Of a stretch of 64,000 nt of DNA, positions 26,601 through 34,081 are shown piece by piece (positions within the stretch are counted from its first letter, which is position 1; each line of letters starts with the position of its first letter). The stretch is taken from NCBI GenBank assembly GCA_039990395.1, contig JBDXFZ010000146.1:868001-932000 (forward strand). Reading direction: 5' to 3'. The position numbers and the translations under genes were made by a program. Source of the stretch: CALINF01 sp039990395 (GTDB lineage Bacteria; Pseudomonadota; Gammaproteobacteria; Pseudomonadales; Halieaceae). A model generated the notes under the pieces. It saw only the letters and a program-made list of their open reading frames with translations, was not told the origin of the DNA and did no database searches.

Positions 26601-26893
26601 TCAAGATCCAGTGTGAATAGGTCTCCCAACGTAGTTATAGCACTAAAGTCTATGATGGAGATGAGCGCGGGACCCCGTGTACCGTCCTGATAGAGATGTA
26701 TCTCCTCGGCATTTGCGGTACGTTCGAATACATTGATCGACGGTTCTACGAGTTCAACGTTGAGGTTTGTCAGCGCATTAACTGCCCGTTCGATGGCTCT
26801 AATTGACCGTTCGGGCGACAAGTGCAGCATTGACAGTGCCAACAGCAATGTCAGCAAGACTGCGGCCACGACAACTAACAGGGATTTGAGCAT
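23675..26893 (-). CDS. AsmA family inner-membrane protein
   Basis: The 1072-residue protein has a single N-terminal helix (about 4-24), then a very long beta-rich periplasmic region with repeated short motifs such as LTIEGKLTG and DLTFRGGITARGNRQEELVQSMNGSLAL. The latter is the AsmA C-terminal domain hallmark near residues 920-960. AsmA-like proteins (AsmA, YhdP, TamB, YdbH) are thought to bridge the periplasm and carry phospholipids to the outer membrane. It ends in a basic tail. It stands alone, divergent from tRNA-Leu. Confidence 0.88.
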   Translation of the reverse strand: MLKSLLVVVAAVLLTLLLALSMLHLSPERSIRAIERAVNALTNLNVELVEPSINVFERTANAEEIHLYQDGTRGPALISIIDFSAITTLGDLFTLDLDETTLTAASVIVYISKSDDTADPQPATWLGYTKLLPASLTIGTLHLISQDENVWIFPVKDLTGVHTSEQLFNASAQADYDGEPLNISLNIQRPQDGASSDSLKMSAKFDAARSKSTVSIGGEVKGDDKDFQYDYDISADYKKVEDFLSGFSGVTQILDGALTIEGKLTGNLSGFELTAKQIVLDNMPAYGLEAGGKLSHQFGTEETAIKLVASGEFESAQQAIFFTDLDLSALGKTQASITLSGTLQVPVVDNFVLRSKNNDGLAINLSGQLGTKEVLDGVLSPNSKIRADISAPSLSVLDKWLGPQPVELGHWQASALLQGSRDAVRVDSIILEIGDSRTMHVRARGSIERVDLAPPFSLKKIQNIAAKLSLDTKDSAIVGTWLDLPVPNSHLVYGEADISGSGDQLLVSNGTLSVSSSDLDGKVSDISALITSEESVALRNAQGLLNVTLSDTSALSQYAEGAFNSLGKVQGTGELKQTDTGFELNSVKVNVEDEDYQISLDGHIENLNSVSGADFNLRFAGLKTSDFVSSQISNYSYSRDLGKLEGSMRLQWQADEWQVSNLSVANKGNESLILNIRGSLNNAEGLPRGDLQADIRTKDASVISEITGLKLADTSATITVKTSPGKALVDVDGVVGSSTIKGSVSLAYAEKKLKSLGLDITIPHLSLTDFGLQTDVGKGGDYRPGEKLDPITKDRNLESLLTKAPRIDTDIAIEIGGLSGEFTRIKELDLHVVGKDKSYTLRKFDVIYETGHMEVRGIIDLNPDPIAVSLAGLGFTVPMDKLRRDLAIETSVLGDLTFRGGITARGNRQEELVQSMNGSLALALEDAVLQGAAYDLLATNTLEWIYSGAALKDSTEIDCTMASFSIVDGVASTNDLFLETKHMIAKGDGDLDFVKRHIDISITPRSKSRAFNIPSSVRIRGEMSKPKTILSPVAATANASTEAIMLVPNLVLKMFGVKKGARKRTDPCLPKA

Positions 26894-27032
26894 AGAGCAG
26901 TAATTCTGCGTGTGGTCGACGCAGTTTAGCAGAGTGTGGGTCTAGCCTGCCAAGTTGTGTTCAATTTGCATGGCGCGTGGTCTTCTATGCTATCATCTCG
27001 CCGCTTTTCGTTTGTGAATTGCACCGCTCCAA

Positions 27033-27119
27033 GCCCGGATGGTGGAATTGGTAGACACAGGAGACTTAAAATCTCCCGGCCGTTAGGCTGTGCCGGTTCA
27101 AGTCCGGCTCCGGGCACCA
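27033..27119 (+). tRNA. tRNA-Leu(UAA)
   Basis: An 87-base class II tRNA has acceptor arms GCCCGGA and TCCGGGC, a D-arm TGGTGGAATTGGTAGACACA, anticodon TAA between GGAGACT and AATCTCC, a long variable arm and an encoded CCA. Confidence 0.96.
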
Positions 27120-27298
27120 TTTTCAGCAGCACTCTACTATCAGCAAGTCAGCGGCCCTATTGATTGTGGGTTGGCTAAAAGTACATCAATTCGTACAACG
27201 AACTTCCCCCAAAGCTATTGGCAGGAGAGCGCTTCCTCTATAATCGGGGTTAGCAGGCAGACGAGAAAGCCCATGCCACACATTTCTGGCAGAGACGC

Positions 27299-28552
27299 AT
27301 GACTACTCAAACATATCGGAAACGCTCCTTCCCGTGGCGGTCTATGGGCGCTGTGTCATTCTTCGTGTTCGCCATGATAGGTTTTTTGTCGGGTGTATCG
27401 GTCTCAGAACGCCCGGAAGTCGTTACGGGTGGCGTCTTGGTTCAGGCTTACTACAGCCTAAGCTTGTTTGTTGTTGGCGGGGTTGATCTCGGAACACCCT
27501 ACGGTGGCCCTCTGTATGGTCGCAGCTTGTTGTGGATAAGCTACTTCGGTGCCCCGATTCTCGCGGCTTCTACATTGATCGAGGCGTTGCTGCGGGCGCT
27601 GGCCCCCCAAAGTTGGCAGCTTCGGCGTTTGAACAACCATATTGTCATTGTGGGTGCGGGCGAGTTATCGCTCAGTTATCTGCGGGTACTGCGCCGCCAT
27701 AATCCGCGCGTATCAGTTGTGGTGGTCTCCAGGCATGAGCAAGATCAGGCGACCATTGATGAGCTACGCCAAGCCCTTGGGGCCACAGTCGTTGTAGGTG
27801 ACATCACCCATGAGTTCTTCCTGCAGCAGCTTCGAGTGGAGCGCGCACAGAAGATTTTACTGCTATCCGATAACAGCCTGCGTAGCTATGAAGCGGCCAG
27901 TACATTGCTACAACTAGTCCCGGGGATAGGCCAACGCGTTATTATTCACTGCGCCAGTCTGCGGTTTATGCGTGCTATGGAAAACACGCGCGTAGCGCAA
28001 GCCTGCGAAACATTTAATACCTACAATCTCGCTGCGTCCGGCCTTGTTAAAAGCAAGTTGTTACACCATTTTGAGGAGACCCACGAGAAAGATGTGGTAG
28101 TTATTGCCGGGTTTGGGCGATTTGGTCAGACGATTCTCGAGGAGCTACAGCGCAGCGCAATCGCCGAACTGGCGACTGTCGTGATCATCGAAAAAGACGC
28201 GCATCGCAGAGTAATGGTGGCAGAAGAGCAAATGGCGTTTTCCTCCAGCTATCGTCGTGAGGTGTACGAAGGCGATATCTCTCACCCAGAGGTATGGCAG
28301 CGTATGCATAGCGATGTAGATCTTGGCGGGAGTAATGTGGTGTTTGTGCTGGGTACGGGGCGAGAGGAAGACAATCTACGCACTGCTATCTGGTTGAAGC
28401 GCCAAAACGCAACAGCCATGGTGATCGCACGTAGCAGCAAGGAGTCGCGTTTCGCCGACGAGGTAGGCACAGAGCACGATATTGTCAGCATCAGCATTAA
28501 CCAGTTGGTGGAAGATAATATTCCTTCGCGCTGGATAGAAGTGGAAGGCTAG
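27299..28552 (+). CDS. TrkA/RCK-domain protein with a channel-like membrane region
   Basis: The 417-residue protein has two helices (about 15-35 and 75-99) flanking a pore-helix-like segment, then two TrkA-N/RCK nucleotide-binding domains, starting HIVIVGAGELS near 114 and VVVIAGFGRFGQT near 263. The architecture is that of a ligand-gated potassium channel, but where the filter TVGYGD would be, the sequence is VVGGVDLG (58-65), so potassium selectivity is doubtful. NAD(H) probably binds the RCK domains. It is monocistronic as far as visible. Confidence 0.82.
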   Translation: MTTQTYRKRSFPWRSMGAVSFFVFAMIGFLSGVSVSERPEVVTGGVLVQAYYSLSLFVVGGVDLGTPYGGPLYGRSLLWISYFGAPILAASTLIEALLRALAPQSWQLRRLNNHIVIVGAGELSLSYLRVLRRHNPRVSVVVVSRHEQDQATIDELRQALGATVVVGDITHEFFLQQLRVERAQKILLLSDNSLRSYEAASTLLQLVPGIGQRVIIHCASLRFMRAMENTRVAQACETFNTYNLAASGLVKSKLLHHFEETHEKDVVVIAGFGRFGQTILEELQRSAIAELATVVIIEKDAHRRVMVAEEQMAFSSSYRREVYEGDISHPEVWQRMHSDVDLGGSNVVFVLGTGREEDNLRTAIWLKRQNATAMVIARSSKESRFADEVGTEHDIVSISINQLVEDNIPSRWIEVEG

Positions 28553-28637
28553 TGGGCGGCTATTTTTTGCCCAGAGGCACTGCTATTCTTACTCGTTGAC
28601 AGCCTGATGGGTATTCCACACACACTAAGGAGATAGC

Positions 28638-29267
28638 TTGAGACAAGCATTGATTAACATGCTGACTTTACAGCACCGGATGAATACCCGTGTGCATGCC
28701 CAGTGGCCAGAGCAGAATTTTGAGTGGTACCGGGCAATATGGGTCGAATGCGGCGAGCTCATAGATCACTACGGCTATAAGTGGTGGAAGAAGCAGGTGC
28801 CAGATTTGCCTCAGGTTCAGCTCGAAGTGATCGATATCTGGCACTTCGGCCTGTCAGCGCTGTTTGGCAATAGTAAGACTGTGGAGACTATTGCCGATGA
28901 GATCCTTCAGGAACTCAAAGAACATGTGCCATCTGGTAGTGGTGTAAGAGAAGCCACCGAAACGCTGGCGCTGCACTCGCTAGAGACTCATGGCTTTTCG
29001 CCCGGTCGCTTTTGGGACCTGATGTTGGCGGCGGAGCTCGATTTCGATTCGCTCTATAGCGCCTATATCAGCAAAAATGTGCTGAACTTCTTCCGTCAGG
29101 ATCATGGCTATCAAGAGGGCACTTATCACAAGACGTGGGCCGGTCGTGAGGACAACGAACACCTGGTGGAGCTGATTGAAGTGCTGGATACGAGTGCGGA
29201 TGATTTTGCCGAACAGGTCTACCGCGCGCTTGCCGCGCGTTACAGTGAGGTGCAGGCGACAGCCTAG
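28638..29267 (+). CDS. Dimeric all-alpha dUTPase
   Basis: The 209-residue protein matches dimeric dUTP diphosphatases (dUTPase_2, MazG-like fold): WVECGELIDHYGYKWWKKQ and VIDIWHF supply the metal-binding acidic residues. It hydrolyses dUTP to dUMP, keeping uracil out of DNA. The start is TTG with AAGGAGA directly upstream. Most gammaproteobacteria use the trimeric beta-type Dut; the dimeric type is more typical of phages and scattered bacteria, so it may be transferred or an extra enzyme. The next gene starts two bases after its stop. Confidence 0.85.
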   Translation: MRQALINMLTLQHRMNTRVHAQWPEQNFEWYRAIWVECGELIDHYGYKWWKKQVPDLPQVQLEVIDIWHFGLSALFGNSKTVETIADEILQELKEHVPSGSGVREATETLALHSLETHGFSPGRFWDLMLAAELDFDSLYSAYISKNVLNFFRQDHGYQEGTYHKTWAGREDNEHLVELIEVLDTSADDFAEQVYRALAARYSEVQATA

Positions 29268-29269
29268 AT

Positions 29270-30175
29270 ATGTCTGATGGCGACAACAAGCTCTCTACCT
29301 CTGCGTTAGCAAGGAAGCTTGAGCTGCCTGTACAACAGCTGTTTGCCACCCTAAAAGACTATGGTTGGATTGAACGTCGCGGCGATACCTGGTCGCTAAC
29401 CCCCAAAGGCGAGTACGAGGGGGGTAGCTACCGCAAGAGCTCACGCTATGGTACGTATATCGTCTGGCCCTATGCTGTGCAAAGCAATGCGCTAATCAGC
29501 GCAATCGAGCAGAAGAAACGCATCACGGCGGCAGGCATGCAGCGCTATTACTCGCGCCTGCACGCCAGACACATTAATCGGGCGCTGGCAGAGCTTGGCC
29601 TGCAGCATCACAGCATTTTGGGCTGGGAGCTTACCGATTTTGGCAAGCGGCTGGGTGGGCAGCAGGAAGAGAGTGAGAATACAGGCGCTTACTATGTCAC
29701 CTGGCCCCACGAGATCGTAGATCACCCGGTTATCCACCGCGAACTCACGCTACAGTCAGACAAGGTTGATGCCCCTCCAAACCCATCCGCTATTGCAGTG
29801 GGTGAAGAGCCTGATCTGTTTGATTCAGATGACGCACAGCCAAAGAGTTATCGCGGTATTGATGGCCATGTGCTTTCTACAGAGTTGGAAATGCAGGTGT
29901 GTAACTGGTTGTATTTGGCGCAACACGTTCACGCGCACCAGCGCAGCTTGCCCAGTGAGGAGTCCTTATTCGCCGACTTCTATTTGCCTGAGGGTAGCGT
30001 GTATATCGATTGTTGGGACGATAACGTGCCCGCCAGTGCGCTTAAGGCAAAGCTCAGTAAGCGAGAGGTGTACAAGGAGCTGGAGCTTAAGGTAATCGAG
30101 ATTAATGCAGAGGATGTCGAGCGCCTGGATGAAGTGCTCGGGCGTGGTCTGCTGGCTTATGGGATCCGGCGTTAA
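29270..30175 (+). CDS. Tandem winged-helix protein with PD-(D/E)XK-like nuclease domain
   Basis: The 301-residue protein has two similar N-terminal modules. Module 1 (about 8-67) has a helix-turn-helix-like stretch, then W41-x-LT-x2-G, GG (51-52) and YGTYIVWP (60-67). Module 2 (about 84-146) repeats the order: W119-x-LT-x2-G, GG (129-130) and GAYYVTWP (139-146). The C-terminal part (about 200-301) resembles PD-(D/E)XK nucleases: ADFYLPEGSVYIDCWD places Asp236 and Asp247 like the usual DFYLP-YIEYWG signature, followed by KREVYKELELKVIEINAEDVERLDEVL. The modules could read DNA while the C-terminus cuts it. It is probably co-transcribed with dUTPase. The function is inferred from motifs only. 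Confidence 0.7.
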   Translation: MSDGDNKLSTSALARKLELPVQQLFATLKDYGWIERRGDTWSLTPKGEYEGGSYRKSSRYGTYIVWPYAVQSNALISAIEQKKRITAAGMQRYYSRLHARHINRALAELGLQHHSILGWELTDFGKRLGGQQEESENTGAYYVTWPHEIVDHPVIHRELTLQSDKVDAPPNPSAIAVGEEPDLFDSDDAQPKSYRGIDGHVLSTELEMQVCNWLYLAQHVHAHQRSLPSEESLFADFYLPEGSVYIDCWDDNVPASALKAKLSKREVYKELELKVIEINAEDVERLDEVLGRGLLAYGIRR

Positions 30176-30215
30176 CGCCTACCCGCGGTGTAGCACCTAT
30201 CCAGCAGACGTTTTC

Positions 30216-30497
30216 CTACAGCAAGTCAATCTTCCCGGCCAACTCAAAGTCACGCTCGCTGATACCATTCGCGTCGTGTGTTGTCAGGTGAATCTCAACG
30301 CGGTTGTATACGTTAAACCATTCCGGGTGGTGGTCCAGACTCTCTGCCAATAGTGCTACCTGGCTCATGAAGCCCCAGGCCTCAATGAAGTTGGCGAACA
30401 CGAATTGCTTGTGTAGCTTTTGATCGTCGATCACCCAGTCGTTTAACTGCGTGAGCCTGAGTTCAACATCGCGAGACTCGAGTTTTTTAACCTTCAT
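30216..30497 (-). CDS. phhB: 4a-hydroxytetrahydrobiopterin dehydratase
   Basis: The product of 93 residues has the pterin-4a-carbinolamine dehydratase signature ESLDHHPEWFNVYNRVEIHLTTHD, with the paired active-site histidines. It recycles the pterin cofactor of aromatic amino acid hydroxylases and in some bacteria assists molybdopterin or regulatory roles. The ATG at 30497 follows GGAG by 7 bases; an upstream start at 30518 is less likely. No phenylalanine hydroxylase is in the window. Confidence 0.92.
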   Translation of the reverse strand: MKVKKLESRDVELRLTQLNDWVIDDQKLHKQFVFANFIEAWGFMSQVALLAESLDHHPEWFNVYNRVEIHLTTHDANGISERDFELAGKIDLL

Positions 30498-30562
30498 GCA
30501 TATTCTCCGGACTAACAAGGTGATGCAGCGTAGACAGATTCTCGCGACGTAGAGCGCAAACC

Positions 30563-31663
30563 CTACAAGGTTCGCCGCTCAAGCCGTACGCCACACTCCA
30601 TGTGATGGGTATAGGGAAACTGGTCAAACAGCGCAAATGCCTCAATACAATGAGTGTGATGCAGCACACTGAGATTCTCGGCCAGCGTGTCGGGATTGCA
30701 AGAGATATACAAGATCGTGTCGAATTGAGCGACCATGCTAAGCGTTGCCTCGTCTAGCCCAGCGCGCGGTGGATCAACAAAGATCGTATTCAGCGTGTAT
30801 TCTTCAAGCGGTTTAGGTAGCATCTTGAGGCGCCGGAACTCTCTGTCTCCGCGCATGGCTTCGCTGACTTCCTCAGCTGATAGGCGAATCAAGTGCACGT
30901 TGGCTATGCCGTTGTCGGCAATATTTTGATTCGCCGCACGAACGGACGTTTTGGATAATTCCGTGGCGATAACAGTGTCGTAATGCTGCGCAAGCGGCAG
31001 GGTGAAGTTGCCATTACCGCAGTAAAGTTCAAGTAGATCGCCGCGTTGCGCCTTAGACTGAGCGCAAGCCCATTCAATCATGTGGGTGTTCACGGTAGCG
31101 TTGGGCTGCGTAAACGATTGCTCAATTTGTTGGTAAGTAAACTTTGCCCCATTCACTAGTAGAGTTTCGGTCACAAAATCCTGACCCACTACACATTTTT
31201 GCTTGCGGCTTCGTCCAACAATACTAATGCCTAATGATTCAGCCAGTGATAGCGCCTGTGCCTGCCACTCGTCGTCCAGTTTGCGGTGGTATACCAACGT
31301 TACCAATGTTTCGCCAGAGAGCGTCGACAAAAACTCCGCCTGAAACAGCCGGCTACGCAAGGTCTCATTACTCTGCAGCCGCGATTGAAGTGTGGGCATC
31401 AGGTTTTGGATGGCGGGGCAGGCGATAGGAAAAGCGTTGATAGCCACGGGTGTCTTGCGGTCTTCGGGGCGAAACATAACATAGTTGAGATCGTCGCCAT
31501 CGTGCCAGACTCTGAACTCGGCGCGCATTCGAAAACCCGTGGTGGGCGAGGAAAATACGCTGGGTGATGGTGCTTCAAATGGTGCCAGTAGCGCGCACAC
31601 TCGCGCGCACTTTTCTTCCAGCAGCGATTCGTAGCGCGAAGGCTCAACGTGACTTAGTGGCAT
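30563..31663 (-). CDS. trmA: tRNA (uracil-5-)-methyltransferase
   Basis: TrmA makes ribothymidine-54 in the T-loop of tRNAs. The 366-residue protein has the SAM-binding LLELYCGNGNFTLPLA, the motif VDPPRAGLD and the catalytic cysteine in YISCNPDTL. Iron-sulfur cysteines typical of RlmD are absent at the N-terminus, which supports TrmA. The length equals that of the E. coli enzyme. It lies just before tusE-B-C-D on the same strand, so tRNA modification genes are grouped here. Confidence 0.94.
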   Translation of the reverse strand: MPLSHVEPSRYESLLEEKCARVCALLAPFEAPSPSVFSSPTTGFRMRAEFRVWHDGDDLNYVMFRPEDRKTPVAINAFPIACPAIQNLMPTLQSRLQSNETLRSRLFQAEFLSTLSGETLVTLVYHRKLDDEWQAQALSLAESLGISIVGRSRKQKCVVGQDFVTETLLVNGAKFTYQQIEQSFTQPNATVNTHMIEWACAQSKAQRGDLLELYCGNGNFTLPLAQHYDTVIATELSKTSVRAANQNIADNGIANVHLIRLSAEEVSEAMRGDREFRRLKMLPKPLEEYTLNTIFVDPPRAGLDEATLSMVAQFDTILYISCNPDTLAENLSVLHHTHCIEAFALFDQFPYTHHMECGVRLERRTL

Positions 31664-31687
31664 AGTTCGGGCACTTAGCAGATTCTC

Positions 31688-32062
31688 TTACAGGCAGTTG
31701 TCGGGTTTTGGCAGGCCAGCAATCTTGCTGCCGATTTTGGCAGGTGACCCGGGAAATAGTGCTAGCAGATAGAGGCTGCTGCCTTTGTCCTTACCTAGTT
31801 GCAAAGCGCAGTACTTTACCAGTGCACGCATGGCGGGAGAGGAGTCAAAGCTTTGATAATACTCCCTCAGCAAATGGATAATCTCCCAGTGCGCTTCGGT
31901 TAGGTTGATACCTTCACCAGCAGCAATGGTTAGAGCTACCTCGGGAGACCAGGCGTTAAGATTTCTGAGAAACCCTTCTTTATCATAGTCAACCGTTGAC
32001 GATGTGTCGGGCGTTATCGTCGTCTGAGCTGTAGCGCCAGGTGGTGTTTCGTCAATGCTCAT
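31688..32062 (-). CDS. tusE: TusE/DsrC family sulfur relay protein
   Basis: The 124-residue protein fits TusE: GFLRNLNAWSPEVA near residue 30, a helical middle and the C-terminal KPDNCL with the sulfur-carrying penultimate cysteine. It accepts sulfur from TusBCD and passes it to MnmA for 2-thiouridine at tRNA wobble bases. The second conserved cysteine of dissimilatory DsrC (about ten residues earlier) is not present, so the tRNA role is favoured. It ends the tusD-C-B-E series. Confidence 0.9.
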   Translation of the reverse strand: MSIDETPPGATAQTTITPDTSSTVDYDKEGFLRNLNAWSPEVALTIAAGEGINLTEAHWEIIHLLREYYQSFDSSPAMRALVKYCALQLGKDKGSSLYLLALFPGSPAKIGSKIAGLPKPDNCL

Positions 32063-32066
32063 CGTG

Positions 32067-32360
32067 TTAAAACCAGCTAACCTGTGAGGGTGACTCTTCG
32101 GTTAGCGTAACGAGTTCAGTTAGCCCAATGACAGTGGTGTTTGCGTCCAGTTTGTCGATAACACCTCGCAATTGTGCATCGTCTCGTAACACATGGAGCT
32201 GCGCGCCGGCTGCGCGCAGTGCCTGCAGTGTTTCACACTCAGTGATCGCCGCGTAGGTAGCATCGCCCATCAAGACTATCGGTTCGCCAGCGGATAACTG
32301 ATTTAGGCAATTATTGATAGCCTGTGATCCGGGGGCGGCATTGAGAATATGCAATGTCAT
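32067..32360 (-). CDS. tusB: Sulfur relay protein TusB/DsrH
   Basis: The 97-residue protein belongs to the DsrH/TusB family, the small non-catalytic subunit of the TusBCD hexamer. It starts with LHILNAAPG and has the GEPIVLMGDATYAA block. Its start overlaps the tusC stop by one base and it precedes tusE by four, so the four genes are translated as a unit. Confidence 0.88.
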   Translation of the reverse strand: MTLHILNAAPGSQAINNCLNQLSAGEPIVLMGDATYAAITECETLQALRAAGAQLHVLRDDAQLRGVIDKLDANTTVIGLTELVTLTEESPSQVSWF

Positions 32361-32734
32361 CAGAAGCTCACCACGTGATCAGCGCGATCGATTAGCGCGG
32401 CAATGGCTTGCTTATCGACGACTTGCGTGCCGGCAGGCAGTGCGTCCGTATTGATTCCCAGTTGCGCCAGAGCCGCTGCTTCTACGTAAACTGGCTCAAT
32501 ATCATAGAGGGGTAGCGAGGCAATGAGTTTACTAATACTGCGCGTGCCTGCTGCTTTTGTATCTTGTTCCAGCAGGCTGTAGATACCGTGGCCTGAGAAA
32601 ATCAGTTGTACGGGTTGTTCAAATGCGGCTGCAGCGAGCGCTGCATCCAGCCCGCCGCGCGCCAAGGTGCCTTGATAGGGCGCGTGCGTGATGATCACGG
32701 TCAGTGTCTTCTTGTTTGGAGCGGCAGCTGCCAT
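32360..32734 (-). CDS. tusC: Sulfur relay protein TusC/DsrF
   Basis: TusC is the structural subunit of the TusBCD sulfur-transfer complex. The protein has ITHAPYQGTLARGGLDAALAAAAFEQPVQ, typical of DsrF. The ATG at 32734 is preferred, just after the tusD stop with a GGTGG ribosome site; a TTG at 32752 would add six residues. Confidence 0.88.
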   Translation of the reverse strand: MAAAAPNKKTLTVIITHAPYQGTLARGGLDAALAAAAFEQPVQLIFSGHGIYSLLEQDTKAAGTRSISKLIASLPLYDIEPVYVEAAALAQLGINTDALPAGTQVVDKQAIAALIDRADHVVSF

Positions 32735-32738
32735 CGAG

Positions 32739-33134
32739 TTAGCCACCACCAAAGGTAATCAGGCGGTCTGAATGGGCGCTTGCATCAACAAGCTGCCCAA
32801 GACCACCGAGTTCAAAGTTGGGGTGTAGAGTGGCTGCGACCTTTTCATAGCGTGTGGCTTCCAGTTCATCCAGCACCCCACGCTTGAGCGCCGATGATAT
32901 GCAGGCAACTAACTCAACATCGAACTGCTTAGCAAGCGCAATCCACAAAGCCTGCGGGTTAATTTCATCTTGAGGTGCAACAGGTGTAACCAGGGCAGTG
33001 TCGACGCCGGCGTCCATGAAAAAGACGCGATGCAGTGTATGGCCGCGGCTGTAAAGTTCAGCTGCAAAACCTGCCGCTGTACGATTGGTCGGGCCCGCAG
33101 TGGGAGAGGCCAGTACTAAAAGTGAGTAGATCAC
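32739..33134 (-). CDS. tusD: Sulfurtransferase TusD/DsrE
   Basis: The 131-residue DsrE-family protein starts MIYSLLVLASPTAGP, and a cysteine lies in the CISSALKRGVLD segment where the active-site Cys78 of TusD is expected. It takes persulfide sulfur (from TusA) within TusBCD. It is first in the tusDCBE operon and lies directly after the terminator of the BI-1 gene. Confidence 0.9.
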   Translation of the reverse strand: MIYSLLVLASPTAGPTNRTAAGFAAELYSRGHTLHRVFFMDAGVDTALVTPVAPQDEINPQALWIALAKQFDVELVACISSALKRGVLDELEATRYEKVAATLHPNFELGGLGQLVDASAHSDRLITFGGG

Positions 33135-33157
33135 CGTATTTGCTCCGTCCCTAACGA

Positions 33158-33182
33158 AAAAGCCCCGACAAAGGCCGGGGCT
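33158..33182 (-). terminator. Rho-independent terminator after the BI-1 gene
   Basis: AGCCCCG (33161-33167) pairs with CGGGGCT (33176-33182) around an 8-base loop. Read on the minus strand the stem is followed by a T run. It separates the BI-1 gene from the tus operon. Confidence 0.88.
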
Positions 33183-33202
33183 TATTGTATCGGTGCTTTC
33201 GC

Positions 33203-33877
33203 TTAGTCGTCCCCACCCAGAGCGGTCAGCAGGCTCAGCAGGTGAATGAACAGATTGTAGATATTTAGATACAGCGAAACGGTTGCGCGAATATAGTTGG
33301 TCTCGCCACCATTAACGATACGGCTGGTATCAAACAGGATAAGGCCTGACATGATCATAACCACTGCTGCTGAAATTGTTAGCGAGAGCGCGGGAATGGC
33401 CAAAAAGATGTTTGCGATCATGGCAACAACAGCAACCAGTAATCCCACCATCAAGAAGCCACCCATATAGGAGAAGTCCTTGCGCGTGGTGAGAGCGTAG
33501 GCAGAGAGGCCGAAGAATACGAGTGCGGTGCCACCTAAAGCCTGCATGACGAGGGCAGGGCCACCTGGCATAGCCAGATAATAGTTAAGCATTGGCCCCA
33601 GTGAGGCTCCCATTACGCCCGTGAAGGCAAATATGGCTATAAGACCCTTGCTGGAGTCGGCTGTGCGGTTAACCACGAAAAGGAGGCCAAATCCGACGAG
33701 TGTGAGAATTAGCGCCGCGCCTTGGGGTAGTCCTACAGCCATGGAGATACCGGCCGTCATAGCGCTGAATGCCAGCGTAAGGCCTAGCAGCATGTAGGTA
33801 TTCTTCAAGACTTTATTCGTGCTGAGAACAGACTCCATTCCAGTCGCGTTCATGTTGTACAAACTCTTGTCCTGCAT
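33203..33877 (-). CDS. Bax inhibitor-1/YccA family membrane protein
   Basis: The 224-residue protein has seven hydrophobic helices and the BI-1 family ending with Asp pairs (LLTALGGDD). E. coli YccA of this family binds and modulates FtsH protease; others act as calcium-leak channels. GGAG precedes the ATG. It is monocistronic, with a terminator downstream and a heat-shock-like promoter upstream, which fits a link with FtsH-dependent membrane quality control. Confidence 0.92.
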   Translation of the reverse strand: MQDKSLYNMNATGMESVLSTNKVLKNTYMLLGLTLAFSAMTAGISMAVGLPQGAALILTLVGFGLLFVVNRTADSSKGLIAIFAFTGVMGASLGPMLNYYLAMPGGPALVMQALGGTALVFFGLSAYALTTRKDFSYMGGFLMVGLLVAVVAMIANIFLAIPALSLTISAAVVMIMSGLILFDTSRIVNGGETNYIRATVSLYLNIYNLFIHLLSLLTALGGDD

Positions 33878-33963
33878 TTTTAGCTCCGTTGTGATTTAAC
33901 CGTTAATGCGGTTGTTGCCAGACATGATAATGCGCCCGACGTGATATTCCAACCCTGTTATAC

Positions 33964-33990
33964 ATGGGGTTATTTCCTTGAATATCAAGG
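33964..33990 (-). promoter_or_regulatory. Sigma-32-like heat-shock promoter for the BI-1 gene
   Basis: On the minus strand CTTGATA is followed after about 13 bases by CCCCATGT, close to the sigma-32 consensus (CTTGAAA and CCCCATNT). The -35 lies in a perfect dyad, CCTTGA-ATA-TCAAGG, at 33976-33990. The predicted transcript start is about 80 bases before the ATG. Confidence 0.55.
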
Positions 33991-34081
33991 GTGAACTCCG
34001 CATTTCACTCTTTTACCTTCCGCACCAATTAAGACCCACATTAACGCGAATGGTTCCCTGAGGTATAGCGCGCTCGGCGGG

